Notes: generated by a model from the letters alone, not told the origin. Positions 28,369 to 36,716 are shown, counted from the stretch's first letter. The stretch: 39,803 nt of DNA from Massilia sp. UBA2709 (GCA_002354135.1 DEKZ01000120.1:2804-42606); one strand, 5' to 3'. Program-made: numbers and translations.

Positions 28369-28791
28369 ATGTCCGAAGCCATAACAAAGCAGCAAAAGAG
28401 GGGGCAGCCGATTCGTAATGTCAACATTACCGACATCACGATGAACTATCGCCAGCCGCCCTCGGCGATTGTGTCGATCCTGCACCGCATCAGCGGGTTC
28501 GCCATGTTCCTGATGCTGCCTTTCCTGCTCTACCTGCTGCAGGAAAGTCTGCGCTCGGAGATTTCCTTCGCCCACTTCGCCGGTGTGGTCGACAACGTCT
28601 TCGTCAAGATCATCCTGCTGGGCCTGTCCTGGGCTTACCTGCACCACTTCACCGCCGGCATCCGCCACCTGTTCATGGACAACCACATGGCCCTGGACAA
28701 GGACGCATCGCAGAAGACCGCACGCTGGGTGCTGGTGATCAGCCTGGCGCTGACCCTGGTCGTCGGCCTGAAACTGTTTGGAGTATTCTAA
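28369..28791 (+). CDS. sdhC: Succinate dehydrogenase cytochrome b556 subunit
   Basis: A 140-residue inner-membrane anchor with three hydrophobic helices (about 42-59, 75-94, 119-138). SILHRISG (36-43) is the conserved quinone-site region with Ser36 and Arg40. The heme b ligand is expected in LHHFTAGIRH (91-100), His92 or His93. Together with SdhD it carries heme b and the ubiquinone site of complex II. An ideal AAGGAGGT precedes the ATG. sdhD follows after two bases. Confidence 0.95.
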   Translation: MSEAITKQQKRGQPIRNVNITDITMNYRQPPSAIVSILHRISGFAMFLMLPFLLYLLQESLRSEISFAHFAGVVDNVFVKIILLGLSWAYLHHFTAGIRHLFMDNHMALDKDASQKTARWVLVISLALTLVVGLKLFGVF

Positions 28792-28793
28792 TC

Positions 28794-29162
28794 ATGGCAA
28801 CCAAGAATAATATCGGCCCGCGCCGCCTCGTCGTCGGCGCTCACTACGGCGTCAAGGACTGGCTGGCGCAGCGCGTCACCGCGATCGTGATGGTGGTCTA
28901 CACCGTCATCCTGCTGGGCACCTTCCTGACCGCACAGAATTTCACCTACGAAGGCTGGGCGTCGCTGTTCTCCCGCCAGTGGTTCAAGCTCTTCACGGCC
29001 GTGACCTTCTTCGGCCTGTTCTACCACGTCTGGGTCGGCGTCCGTGACATCTGGATGGACTACGTCAAACCGGCCGGCATCAAGCTGGCCCTGCAGATCG
29101 CCACCGTGCTCGTGCTGATTGCCTACGCCGTGTGGACTGTGCAAATTCTCTGGAGCGTGTAA
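28794..29162 (+). CDS. sdhD: Succinate dehydrogenase membrane anchor subunit
   Basis: A 122-residue anchor with three membrane helices (about 27-47, 66-87, 98-119). The second heme ligand is most likely His78 in FYHVWVGVRDIWMDY, and the Asp89-Tyr90 pair corresponds to the quinone-site tyrosine region. It is directly downstream of sdhC and two bases before the sdhA start, so the genes are tightly coupled. Confidence 0.94.
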   Translation: MATKNNIGPRRLVVGAHYGVKDWLAQRVTAIVMVVYTVILLGTFLTAQNFTYEGWASLFSRQWFKLFTAVTFFGLFYHVWVGVRDIWMDYVKPAGIKLALQIATVLVLIAYAVWTVQILWSV

Positions 29163-29164
29163 TC

Positions 29165-30943
29165 GTGGCAGCAATCAATACTGCAATCCCCACCCGTCAA
29201 TTCGATGTGGTCATCGTCGGCGCCGGCGGTTCCGGCCTGCGCGCCGCACTGCAACTGACCGAAGCTGGCTTGAACGTCGCCGTGCTGTCGAAGGTCTTCC
29301 CGACCCGTTCGCACACCGTGGCGGCGCAGGGTGGCATCGGTGCTTCGCTGGGCAACATGAGCGAAGACGACTGGTACTGGCACATGTTCGACACCGTCAA
29401 GGGCTCGGACTACCTGGGCGACCAGGATGCAATCGAATTCATGTGCCGCGAAGCACCGAAGGTCGTGTACGAACTCGAACACTTCGGCATGCCTTTCGAC
29501 CGCAACCCGGACGGCACCATCTACCAGCGTCCGTTCGGCGGCCACACCGCGAACTTCGGCGAGAAGCCGGTGCAGCGCGCCTGCGCGGCCGCCGACCGTA
29601 CCGGCCACGCCCTGCTGCACACCCTGTACCAGCGTAACGTCCGTTCGCGCACCCATTTCTTCGTCGAATGGCAGGCCCTGGACCTGGTCCGCAACGCCGA
29701 CGGCGACGTGCTGGGCGTGGTGGCACTGGAAATGGAAACCGGCGACGTCATGATGCTGCAGGCGAAGACCACCATCTTCGCCACCGGCGGCGCAGGCCGT
29801 ATCTTCGCCGCGTCGACCAACGCCTTCATCAACACCGGCGACGGCCTGGGCATGGCGGCGCGCGCCGGCATCCCGCTGCAGGACATGGAGTTCTGGCAGT
29901 TCCACCCGACCGGCGTGGCCGGCGCGGGCGTCCTGATCACGGAAGGTGTCCGTGGCGAAGGCGGTATCCTGATCAACTCGAACGGCGAACGCTTCATGGA
30001 GCGCTACGCGCCGACCCTGAAGGACCTGGCGCCGCGCGACTTCGTCTCGCGCTCGATGGACCAGGAGATCAAGGAAGGCCGCGGCGTCGGCCCGAACAAG
30101 GACCACGTCCTGCTGGACCTGCGCCACATCGGCGCCGACACCATCAAGAAGCGCCTGCCGTCGATTCTCGAAATCGGCCACAAGTTCGCCAACGTCGACG
30201 CGACCAAGGAACCGATCCCGGTCGTCCCGACCATCCACTACCAGATGGGCGGCATCCCGACCAACATCCACGGCCAGGTCGTCACCCCTGACGGCACCGG
30301 CGGCCAGAAGGTCGTCAACGGCCTGTACGCGATCGGCGAATGCTCCTGCGTCTCGGTGCACGGCGCGAACCGCCTGGGCACCAACTCGCTGCTCGACCTG
30401 GTGGTGTTCGGCCGCGCCGCCGGCAACCACATCGTCGCCCAGAACCTGAAGGCGCAGGGCAACCGCGCGCTGCCGAAGGACTTCGCCGACTATGCGCTGG
30501 ACCGCCTGAACCGCCAGGAAACCTCGACCGGCGGCGAGAAGGTGCAGCACGTCGCCAACGACATCCGCGCCACGATGCAGAAGTACTGCGGCGTGTTCCG
30601 TACCCAGGAACTGATGGACCAGGGCGTCAAGGAAATCATGAAGCTCGACGAGCGCCGCAAGCACGTCTCGTTCAAGGACAAGTCGAAGGTGTTCAACACC
30701 GCCCGCATCGAAGCGATCGAGCTGGACAACCTGATCGAAGTGGCCAAGGCGACCATCGTCTCGGCAGCGGCCCGCAAGGAATCGCGCGGCGCCCACGCCC
30801 ACAGCGATTTCCCGGAACGCGACGACAACAACTGGATGAAGCACACGCTGTTCTTCTCGGAAGGCAACCGTCTCGACTACAAGCCGGTCGTGACCAAGCC
30901 GCTGACGGTCGATACCTTCAAACCGAAGCCACGTACGTTCTGA
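29165..30943 (+). CDS. sdhA: Succinate dehydrogenase flavoprotein subunit
   Basis: A 592-residue FAD subunit that oxidises succinate to fumarate. The dinucleotide fold is VIVGAGGSG (16-24), and FAD is bound covalently through His50 in SHTVAAQGG. Active-site signatures include RPFGGHTANFGE, FWQFHPTGV and, near the C-terminal capping region, HGANRLGTNSLLDLVVFGR. The start is the GTG at 29165, two bases after sdhD; the reading frame is open 11 codons upstream inside sdhD but that would overlap it needlessly. SdhE, encoded downstream, is the factor that helps flavinylate it. Confidence 0.97.
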   Translation: MAAINTAIPTRQFDVVIVGAGGSGLRAALQLTEAGLNVAVLSKVFPTRSHTVAAQGGIGASLGNMSEDDWYWHMFDTVKGSDYLGDQDAIEFMCREAPKVVYELEHFGMPFDRNPDGTIYQRPFGGHTANFGEKPVQRACAAADRTGHALLHTLYQRNVRSRTHFFVEWQALDLVRNADGDVLGVVALEMETGDVMMLQAKTTIFATGGAGRIFAASTNAFINTGDGLGMAARAGIPLQDMEFWQFHPTGVAGAGVLITEGVRGEGGILINSNGERFMERYAPTLKDLAPRDFVSRSMDQEIKEGRGVGPNKDHVLLDLRHIGADTIKKRLPSILEIGHKFANVDATKEPIPVVPTIHYQMGGIPTNIHGQVVTPDGTGGQKVVNGLYAIGECSCVSVHGANRLGTNSLLDLVVFGRAAGNHIVAQNLKAQGNRALPKDFADYALDRLNRQETSTGGEKVQHVANDIRATMQKYCGVFRTQELMDQGVKEIMKLDERRKHVSFKDKSKVFNTARIEAIELDNLIEVAKATIVSAAARKESRGAHAHSDFPERDDNNWMKHTLFFSEGNRLDYKPVVTKPLTVDTFKPKPRTF

Positions 30944-30980
30944 TCCACCGGTCGAACGCGAGAACGAACACAATTTTTGC

Positions 30981-31002
30981 GGACGGGAGCAGGCTCCCGT
31001 CC
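30981..31002 (+). other. Intercistronic hairpin between sdhA and sdhB
   Basis: GGACGGGAG / CTCCCGTCC forms a 9-bp stem with a CAGG loop. No T-run follows, so it is unlikely to terminate; a role in mRNA processing or in protecting the sdhCDA segment is possible. Confidence 0.65.
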
Positions 31003-31020
31003 CCACTTGATAGGTAAAAC

Positions 31021-31731
31021 ATGGCACGCACAGTCCACCTGAAGATTTACCGCTACGATCCGGACAAGGATACGAAGCCTTACATGCAAGACGTCACCGT
31101 CGAACTGAAAGACACCGACAAGATGCTGCTCGACGCACTGCAGCGCATCAAGTCCGACGTCGACGATTCGCTGGCCCTGCGCCGCTCCTGCCGCGAAGGC
31201 GTGTGCGGTTCGGACGCGATGAACATCAACGGCAAGAACGGCCTGGCCTGCACCACCAACCTGAACGAGCTGACCCAGCCGATCGTGCTGCGTCCTCTGC
31301 CGGGCCTGCCGGTGGTGCGCGACCTGATCGTCGACATGACCAACTTCTTCAAGCAGTACCACTCGATCAAGCCGTTCCTGATCAACGACTCGATCAAGCC
31401 GGAGAAGGAACGCCTGCAGTCGCCGGAAGAGCGCGAAGAGCTCGACGGCCTGTACGAGTGCATCCTGTGCGCCTGCTGCTCGACCTCCTGCCCGTCGTTC
31501 TGGTGGAACCCGGACAAGTTCGTCGGTCCGGCCGGCCTGCTGCAGGCCTACCGCTTCATCGCCGACTCGCGCGACGAAGCCACCAACGAGCGCCTGGACA
31601 ACCTGGAAGACCCGTACCGCCTGTTCCGCTGCCACTCGATCATGAACTGCACGGACGTCTGCCCGAAGGGCCTGAATCCGAACAAGGCGATCGGCAAGAT
31701 CAAGGAATTGCTGGTTCGCCGGGCGATCTAA
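31021..31731 (+). CDS. sdhB: Succinate dehydrogenase iron-sulfur subunit
   Basis: A 236-residue protein carrying three clusters. The [2Fe-2S] site is Cys57, Cys62, Asp65 and Cys77 (an Asp replaces one Cys, as in E. coli). The [4Fe-4S] site is Cys147, Cys150, Cys153 and Cys214; the [3Fe-4S] site is Cys157, Cys204 and Cys210. It passes electrons from SdhA to the heme/quinone anchor. The 77-bp gap from sdhA, wider than the other gaps in the operon, holds a hairpin. Confidence 0.97.
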   Translation: MARTVHLKIYRYDPDKDTKPYMQDVTVELKDTDKMLLDALQRIKSDVDDSLALRRSCREGVCGSDAMNINGKNGLACTTNLNELTQPIVLRPLPGLPVVRDLIVDMTNFFKQYHSIKPFLINDSIKPEKERLQSPEEREELDGLYECILCACCSTSCPSFWWNPDKFVGPAGLLQAYRFIADSRDEATNERLDNLEDPYRLFRCHSIMNCTDVCPKGLNPNKAIGKIKELLVRRAI

Positions 31732-31790
31732 GCAGTTTGCCTGGTCGGCGCTCCCGCGGTTCGGCAGCGCCGATGCATTGCTCGTGAGAC

Positions 31791-31875
31791 AGCGTGGGCT
31801 CGGGAGCCCACCCTACGGGCTGACCGGTTTTGTAGGGTGGACCGGGCCGCGAAGGCACCTGTGTCCACGCTGTAC
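31791..31875. repeat. Tail-to-tail pair of palindromic repeats between sdhB and sdhE
   Basis: One arm (31791-31816) runs AGCGTGGGCTCGGGAGCCCA to CCCTAC. The second (31832-31875) is inverted, runs from GTAGGGTGGACCGGGCC to GTCCACGCTGTAC, and matches the variant copy at 13205. The 353-bp gap between sdhB and sdhE holds this, the hairpin at 31879, and no gene. Confidence 0.7.
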
Positions 31876-31878
31876 CCC

Positions 31879-31900
31879 GCATGCGCACCACTGCGCATGC
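31879..31900. other. Perfect hairpin GCATGCGCA-CCAC-TGCGCATGC
   Basis: A 9-bp perfect inverted repeat directly after the repeat pair downstream of sdhB. It lacks a T-run; it may end the sdh transcript weakly or belong to the repeat. Confidence 0.55.
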
Positions 31901-32084
31901 AACCGGACAATAACGTCCGTAAAGCAATATGCAGGACGAACAGCCTACCGTCCGTCCCGGGTCGCAAAAATCGGATATCCTCCGCCTGATTGCGCCCAAA
32001 GTATTGCCATAAATACAGTAGAAATACGGTACTGCCGAATGACGGCAGCCGGAGTATAGTGTTGACCCAACAACGGACTCTAGT

Positions 32085-32354
32085 GTGACTAAGCTGCATC
32101 AATCCGACCCCGCCAACCGTGCCCGCCTGCGCTGGCGTGCACGCCGGGGACTGCTCGAGAACGATCTGATCCTCACGCGCTTCCTGGATGCGCACGAAGA
32201 GGAACTGACCGACGAAGAGGTCGATGCGCTGACCCGCTTGCTGGACCTGGCGGACAACCCGCTGATGGACCTGCTGCTGGGACGCGCCGAGCCCGAAGGC
32301 GAAGTCGACCTGCCGCACGTGCGCGCCCTGGTGGCGCGGCTGCGCGAAGCGTGA
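32085..32354 (+). CDS. sdhE: FAD assembly factor SdhE
   Basis: An 89-residue helical protein of the SdhE/YgfY family, which promotes covalent FAD attachment to SdhA. The RGxxE motif is Arg21-Gly22-Leu-Leu-Glu25 in RRGLLEND. The start is a GTG at 32085 with only a weak ribosome-binding site, fitting low expression. It stands between sdhB and gltA in the usual betaproteobacterial order, but 353 bp of repeat-containing DNA separates it from sdhB, so it may have its own promoter. gltA follows after 55 bp. Confidence 0.92.
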   Translation: MTKLHQSDPANRARLRWRARRGLLENDLILTRFLDAHEEELTDEEVDALTRLLDLADNPLMDLLLGRAEPEGEVDLPHVRALVARLREA

Positions 32355-32409
32355 GCGAAACCCGTTTTCGTTTTACATTTTGTAGATCCACTCCCAAGAA
32401 GGAAGTGCC

Positions 32410-33711
32410 ATGAATATCTCTGATACCAAAGCCACACTGTCGTTCTCCGACGGCAGCCCATCGGTCGACATGCCGATTTACAAAGGCTCGATCGGCCCGG
32501 ACGTCATCGACATCCGCAAGCTGTACGGCCAGACCGGCAAGTTCACGTACGACCCTGGCTTCATGTCGACTGCCTCGTGCAATTCGAGCATCACCTACAT
32601 CGACGGTGACAAGGGCGAGCTGCTGTACCGCGGCTACCCGATCGAACAGCTGGCAGTGAACTGCGACTTCCTGGAAACCTGCTACCTGCTGCTGAACGGC
32701 GAACTGCCGAACGCAGAACAGAAGGCCAAGTTCGAGAACACCGTGACCCGCCACACGATGATTCACGAGCAGATGAACTTCTTCTTCCGCGGCTTCCGCC
32801 GCGACGCGCACCCGATGTCGGTCCTGGTCGGCACCGTCGGCGCGCTGGCCTCGTTCTACCACGACTCGCTCGACATCAACGATCCGGAACAGCGCGAAAT
32901 CTCCGCGATCCGCCTGATCGCCAAGATGCCGACCCTGGTCGCGATGGCCTACAAGTACTCGATCGGCCAGCCGTTCGTGTACCCGCGCAACGACCTGTCG
33001 TACAGCGCCAACTTCATGTACATGATGTTCGCCAACCCGTGCGAAGAGTACAAGGTCAACGACGTGCTGGTGCGCGCCCTGGACCGCATCCTGATCCTGC
33101 ACGCCGACCACGAGCAGAACGCATCGACCTCGACCGTCCGCCTGGCCGGCTCGTCGGGCGCCAACCCGTTCGCCTGTATCGCTGCCGGTATCGCCTGCCT
33201 GTGGGGCCCTGCCCACGGCGGCGCCAACGAAGCGGCACTGAACATGCTGAAGGAAATCGGCTCGGTCGAGAACATCCCTGCCTTCATCGAGAAGGTCAAG
33301 GACAAGAACTCGGGCGTGAAGCTGATGGGCTTCGGTCACCGCGTGTACAAGAACTTCGACCCGCGCGCCAAGCTGATGCGCGAAACCTGCCACGAAGTGC
33401 TGAACGAACTGGGCCTGCAGGACGACCCGCTGTTCAAGCTGGCCATGGAACTGGAACGCATCGCCCTGGAAGACGAATATTTCGTGTCGCGCAAGCTGTA
33501 CCCGAACGTCGACTTCTACTCGGGTATCGTGCAGTCGGCACTGGGCATCCCGGTCTCGCTGTTCACCGGCATCTTCGCAATGGCCCGTACGATCGGCTGG
33601 ATTGCGCAGTGGAACGAAATGATCGCCGATCCGGAACAGAAGATCGGCCGTCCGCGCCAGCTGTTCGTGGGTTCGCCGGTGCGTGACGTGCCTTCGATCG
33701 ACAAGCGCTGA
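32410..33711 (+). CDS. gltA: Citrate synthase (type II)
   Basis: A 433-residue citrate synthase of the hexameric bacterial type, condensing acetyl-CoA and oxaloacetate. The catalytic triad is His269 (WGPAHGGANEAA), His310 (MGFGHRVYKNFDPRA) and Asp368 (YPNVDFYSG). The N-terminal domain of about 50 residues typical of NADH-sensitive enzymes is present. AAGGAAG precedes the ATG. A terminator closes the TCA block 19 bp after its stop. Confidence 0.97.
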   Translation: MNISDTKATLSFSDGSPSVDMPIYKGSIGPDVIDIRKLYGQTGKFTYDPGFMSTASCNSSITYIDGDKGELLYRGYPIEQLAVNCDFLETCYLLLNGELPNAEQKAKFENTVTRHTMIHEQMNFFFRGFRRDAHPMSVLVGTVGALASFYHDSLDINDPEQREISAIRLIAKMPTLVAMAYKYSIGQPFVYPRNDLSYSANFMYMMFANPCEEYKVNDVLVRALDRILILHADHEQNASTSTVRLAGSSGANPFACIAAGIACLWGPAHGGANEAALNMLKEIGSVENIPAFIEKVKDKNSGVKLMGFGHRVYKNFDPRAKLMRETCHEVLNELGLQDDPLFKLAMELERIALEDEYFVSRKLYPNVDFYSGIVQSALGIPVSLFTGIFAMARTIGWIAQWNEMIADPEQKIGRPRQLFVGSPVRDVPSIDKR

Positions 33712-33729
33712 TCGAAACGTTGTTTCGTG

Positions 33730-33757
33730 AAAAAGCGGGCTCCGGCCCGCTTTTTTT
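33730..33757 (+). terminator. Rho-independent terminator of gltA
   Basis: Stem AAAAAGCGGGC / GCCCGCTTTTT with loop TCCG and a T7 tract. Confidence 0.92.
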
Positions 33758-33979
33758 ATGCGTGGAGCGAAAGACGTCGGTTGCTCCCGCAACATCGCAA
33801 TCCCGCATCACGCCCCATCCGCAGACTCACATTCCCAACACTTTCCCAGCGTTTGCGGTCAATTACTTGCATATAGGAAATAACCAATTCTATACTGCAA
33901 ACACGCGATCGCATGCCTGCCTGGACAACACCCAGCAGCACTGCGCGACCTGCGATTCCTGTCCACTGTCGAGAACAAC

Positions 33980-35077
33980 ATGAACGTCACCTTCCGGAAA
34001 CTCGGTCTTCCCTTCGCCCTCGCCGCATTTGCCGCCACCGCCCCGTCGCTTGCCGCGGACAACACCGGCACGGCCGTTGCAGTTCCCGCCACGACCGTCG
34101 CACTACCTGCCGGCCAGCCGGTTCCCCACTTTTCCGCAAAGGGTCCGGTCCGGCTGGATGTGAACTTCTACAGCGAGAAGGACAGGAAGATGGACCAGCT
34201 GCGCATCGTGAAGCGCTCGACCGTCGTGGGCACCAACGCCGCCAACGTCGCGGCAGGCGTGGCGCTGGCGGTGCTGGGCGCGCCGACGGCGATCAACGGG
34301 CACGCGAAGGAGGATTTCTATGGCGACGAGATCACCGACGCACAGGACAAACGCAAGCTGGCCAGCCCCTTCCTGGTCGAATTGCCGGCCCTGCTGGACC
34401 AGAAGATCATCGATCTCGCCGACGACGAGGAAGGCGACGCGCCATCCTACAAGAACGTCCTGTCTATCCGGCCGGTCGCCTGGAACCTGATGTACAACGA
34501 GCTGACGGCGGACAAGGAACACGAAGACGAATACGTGCTGCGCTTTGCCGCCGCGTTTTCCAAGGTGCTCGAAGGGGAAGAGGACGGTTTCCTGCGCAAG
34601 GCGCGCAAGGTGGAACGCGAGTGCCAATACGTGTCGAAGCCGCAGTCCCTGGCCGCATGGCAGCAAAACGATTACGACGCCGTTGCGGCCGAGCAGAAAC
34701 GCGCGACCCAGGCTTGCATCGACCAGCTCGCGCCCTACCTGTCGGCCTTCCTGGGGATCGATTCGAACACCAGGATCCGCGCGGCCAAGCTGAACTGCAA
34801 GAACACCTTCAAACAGTGCGTGGCCGGCGCCGACGGCGCCGCGGAACCGAGCGAGCGCAAGAAGATCTGCAAGCAAGAATACAAGCAGTGCGTCAGCACC
34901 GACGTCAAACCGCTCATCAGCATGACGCCGGTCGGCCAGTGCAAGGATACGTTCGCGTCCTGCAAGGCGGCGGTTTTCGAGAAGGCGCGCGCGATCAACC
35001 CGGACCAGAAGCCGCCGAAGTCGGAGTTCGTGCCTTGTTCGACGGAATACAAGGCCTGCGTGGCTGCAACCCGGTAA
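33980..35077 (+). CDS. Exported protein with four C-x6-C units, function unknown
   Basis: A 365-residue protein with a signal peptide cut near SLAA-D (26), so probably periplasmic or secreted. Residues 57-260 form an unrecognised domain with a hydrophobic stretch AANVAAGVALAVLGAP (87-102) that may be a membrane-associated helix. The C-terminal third has four copies of C-x3-[FY]-x2-C: Cys273-Cys280, Cys297-Cys304, Cys321-Cys328 and Cys353-Cys360, mostly followed by Val. Two single cysteines occur at 215 and 246. Such paired cysteines suggest stacked disulfide helical hairpins or metal binding. I recognise no family. It has a terminator and no operon partner. Confidence 0.8.
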   Translation: MNVTFRKLGLPFALAAFAATAPSLAADNTGTAVAVPATTVALPAGQPVPHFSAKGPVRLDVNFYSEKDRKMDQLRIVKRSTVVGTNAANVAAGVALAVLGAPTAINGHAKEDFYGDEITDAQDKRKLASPFLVELPALLDQKIIDLADDEEGDAPSYKNVLSIRPVAWNLMYNELTADKEHEDEYVLRFAAAFSKVLEGEEDGFLRKARKVERECQYVSKPQSLAAWQQNDYDAVAAEQKRATQACIDQLAPYLSAFLGIDSNTRIRAAKLNCKNTFKQCVAGADGAAEPSERKKICKQEYKQCVSTDVKPLISMTPVGQCKDTFASCKAAVFEKARAINPDQKPPKSEFVPCSTEYKACVAATR

Positions 35078-35219
35078 ATGCGTGCGGCAGCGCGGCGAAC
35101 AGCGGCGCTGTCACCGAAGTCATGGCGCTGGCGACAGCGGCGGGTACGGGTTCACCTGCAAGGTGAATCCGTTCGTCGTTCGGAGCGCGACAGGCGCGGA
35201 TTCGTCTGCGTCGTTCTTG

Positions 35220-35245
35220 AAAAGCGGGCTGAGGCCCGCTTTTTT
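35220..35245 (+). terminator. Rho-independent terminator
   Basis: Stem AAAAGCGGGC / GCCCGCTTTT with loop TGAG and a T6 tract, nearly the same sequence as the gltA terminator. It lies 142 bp after the C-x6-C gene; no gene is seen in between. Confidence 0.85.
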
Positions 35246-35309
35246 ATTGTCCCGTCGTCCCGGGTGGTGTTGACGGAATGGACAGGGGGGCTATACTGGG
35301 CTCCTGTAC

Positions 35310-35431
35310 GCTGATCGATAGCGCATGCGCAGTACGGCGTGGGTTCGAGAACCCACCCTACGGGGCCGCGATCCTCTACACTGATCGTGCACGCAGGCGC
35401 CGTACAGCGTGGGCATAAGTGCCCACCCTAC
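35310..35431 (+). repeat. Direct tandem of two palindromic repeats
   Basis: Two units about 70 bp apart share CTGATCG, then GTAC-GCGTGGG, a palindrome, and CCCACCCTAC (palindromic parts 35332-35361 and 35402-35431). The inner arms differ (GGGTTCGAGAACCC and GGGCATAAGTGCCC) yet each keeps self-pairing, so the stem is conserved by compensating changes. From 35432 to the rnk start I see no supported gene. Confidence 0.72.
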
Positions 35432-35754
35432 GAAAGTCAAAAGACCATGAACCATCTGAGCAATTGCCAGCATTGCGGTTCGCCCCTGAACGAGGGAGGT
35501 CTGTTGTCGCCTGTCCGTTTCACGTCTTCTTCCAGTGCGCCGTCCGAGCGCGCCATCATGGCCGCGCGCGCGGTGCAGCGCTTCGCGCGAAATCTCGCCT
35601 GGCTCTCCGGGGCTCGGCGAGGATAAACCCGGTCGGCGCCACGCCACCCGTCCTCCCGAGCCTCTCCATCGCATTGACTTCGCCCGCAGCCGCGGGCGCT
35701 TCCTTCATCCGGCCGCACAGACAGAAAGCGGCCAACACATTTTGGAGTCACAAC

Positions 35755-36162
35755 ATGAGACCGAATATCGTCGTATCGTCGCTGGACATGGAGCGCCTGG
35801 AGGCGCTGATCGATTCGCTGCCGTCCGCCCAGGCCGACAACTGCGCCGCGCTGCTGGAGGAGCTCTCGCGCGCCGACATGGTGGAGCCGCAGGACATGCC
35901 GCCCGACGTCGTCACCATGAATTCGCGCGTGCGCTTTGTGCTCGACGGCAAGGCCGAGGAATTCGACATGCAACTGGCCTACCCGAAGGACGTGAACGGC
36001 GAGGCCGACAAGCTGTCGGTGCTGACCCCGGTCGGCAATGCGCTGCTGGGCCTGAAGGTGGGCGAGAGCATCGACTGGAAGCGTCCCGATGGCGGCGCCT
36101 TTCAGGTGCGCGTGCTCGATATCGTCTACCAGCCCGAACGCGCGGGCGAGCTGCACCGCTGA
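35755..36162 (+). CDS. rnk: Nucleoside diphosphate kinase regulator (GreA/B C-terminal domain family)
   Basis: A 135-residue Rnk-type protein: a short helical N-terminus (VSSLDMERLEALIDSLP) and a C-terminal FKBP-like GreA/GreB domain (MNSRVRFVLDGKAEEFDMQLAYP, KLSVLTPVGNALLGLKVGESIDW). Rnk binds RNA polymerase like the Gre factors but lacks the long coiled coil needed for transcript cleavage; in E. coli it affects nucleoside diphosphate kinase levels. GGAG eight bases before the ATG supports the start. It is convergent with a small exported protein gene (7 bp gap). Confidence 0.9.
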   Translation: MRPNIVVSSLDMERLEALIDSLPSAQADNCAALLEELSRADMVEPQDMPPDVVTMNSRVRFVLDGKAEEFDMQLAYPKDVNGEADKLSVLTPVGNALLGLKVGESIDWKRPDGGAFQVRVLDIVYQPERAGELHR

Positions 36163-36169
36163 TCGATTT

Positions 36170-36595
36170 TCAGCGGCACTTGCCGCGGATCTTGGCCACT
36201 GCAACAAAAGGCAGGGCCAGCAAGCCACCCAGGAAGAAGGTCGGTTGCCGCTTCAGGCCGTCCGGATGCAGGCAATCGGGGACCTTCGCCTCATGGAACT
36301 CGCGCCCGAATTGCTCATAGGCGGCGCCGCTGAGGGTGTCGCCCTGGTACAGCTGGGGGTAGTCGTCCGCGTCCGTCAACGTGGCCTTGACGGCCTTGCG
36401 GATGGCCTCGCCGTCGAGGCGGGCGCGCAGCGATGGCGCTGCCGGCGTCTCCGCTTTCTCCACTTTCTCCGTTTTCCCTGTTTTCTCCGGTTCGGATGGC
36501 GCCGCCGCGGCGCCCGGCAGGACCGCCGGCGGTTCGGCGCGTGCAGGAGGGGTAGCCAGGGCAAGGCAGAGCAGGCAAACGGCGAGTTGGCGCAT
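36170..36595 (-). CDS. Small exported protein of unknown function
   Basis: A 141-residue protein with a clear signal peptide (cut near ARA-E, 20), a Pro/Lys/Glu-rich linker (25-53), and a C-terminal region with two cysteines (PDCLHP and GKCR at the end) around a hydrophobic stretch FFLGGLLALPFVAVAKI. That stretch may be a membrane segment. I recognise no family. It is divergent from the SnoaL-like gene, with 121 bp between starts, and the two may share the TGTACA sites there. Confidence 0.72.
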   Translation of the reverse strand: MRQLAVCLLCLALATPPARAEPPAVLPGAAAAPSEPEKTGKTEKVEKAETPAAPSLRARLDGEAIRKAVKATLTDADDYPQLYQGDTLSGAAYEQFGREFHEAKVPDCLHPDGLKRQPTFFLGGLLALPFVAVAKIRGKCR

Positions 36596-36654
36596 GGTCG
36601 GCTGGTAAAAGTTGATGTTGCCAAATGTACACGAACATCGGGCGATTTTGCTTC

Positions 36655-36688
36655 ATTGTACAAATAGTTACATACTGCTGTGTACAAT
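36655..36688 (+). promoter_or_regulatory. TGTACA inverted repeat over a promoter-like region
   Basis: ATTGTACA (36655-36662) and TGTACAAT (36681-36688) form an inverted repeat with an 18-bp spacer; a third TGTACA lies at 36626-36631. TACAAT within the right half could be a -10. The sites are in the control region shared by two divergent exported-protein genes. Confidence 0.5.
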
Positions 36689-36716
36689 CCACACTTTCAG
36701 TCGATGGAATGTGCCC

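Noticed and set aside
28005..35431. CRISPR array as an explanation for the repeated palindromes
   Set aside because: Copies are scattered over kilobases, in different orientations, without regular spacers or cas genes.
35448..35626. Short plus-strand frame with a CQHCG start (59 codons)
   Set aside because: The CxxC looks like a zinc-ribbon beginning, but there is no second pair, no ribosome-binding site, and the rest has no structure; most likely spacer DNA before rnk.
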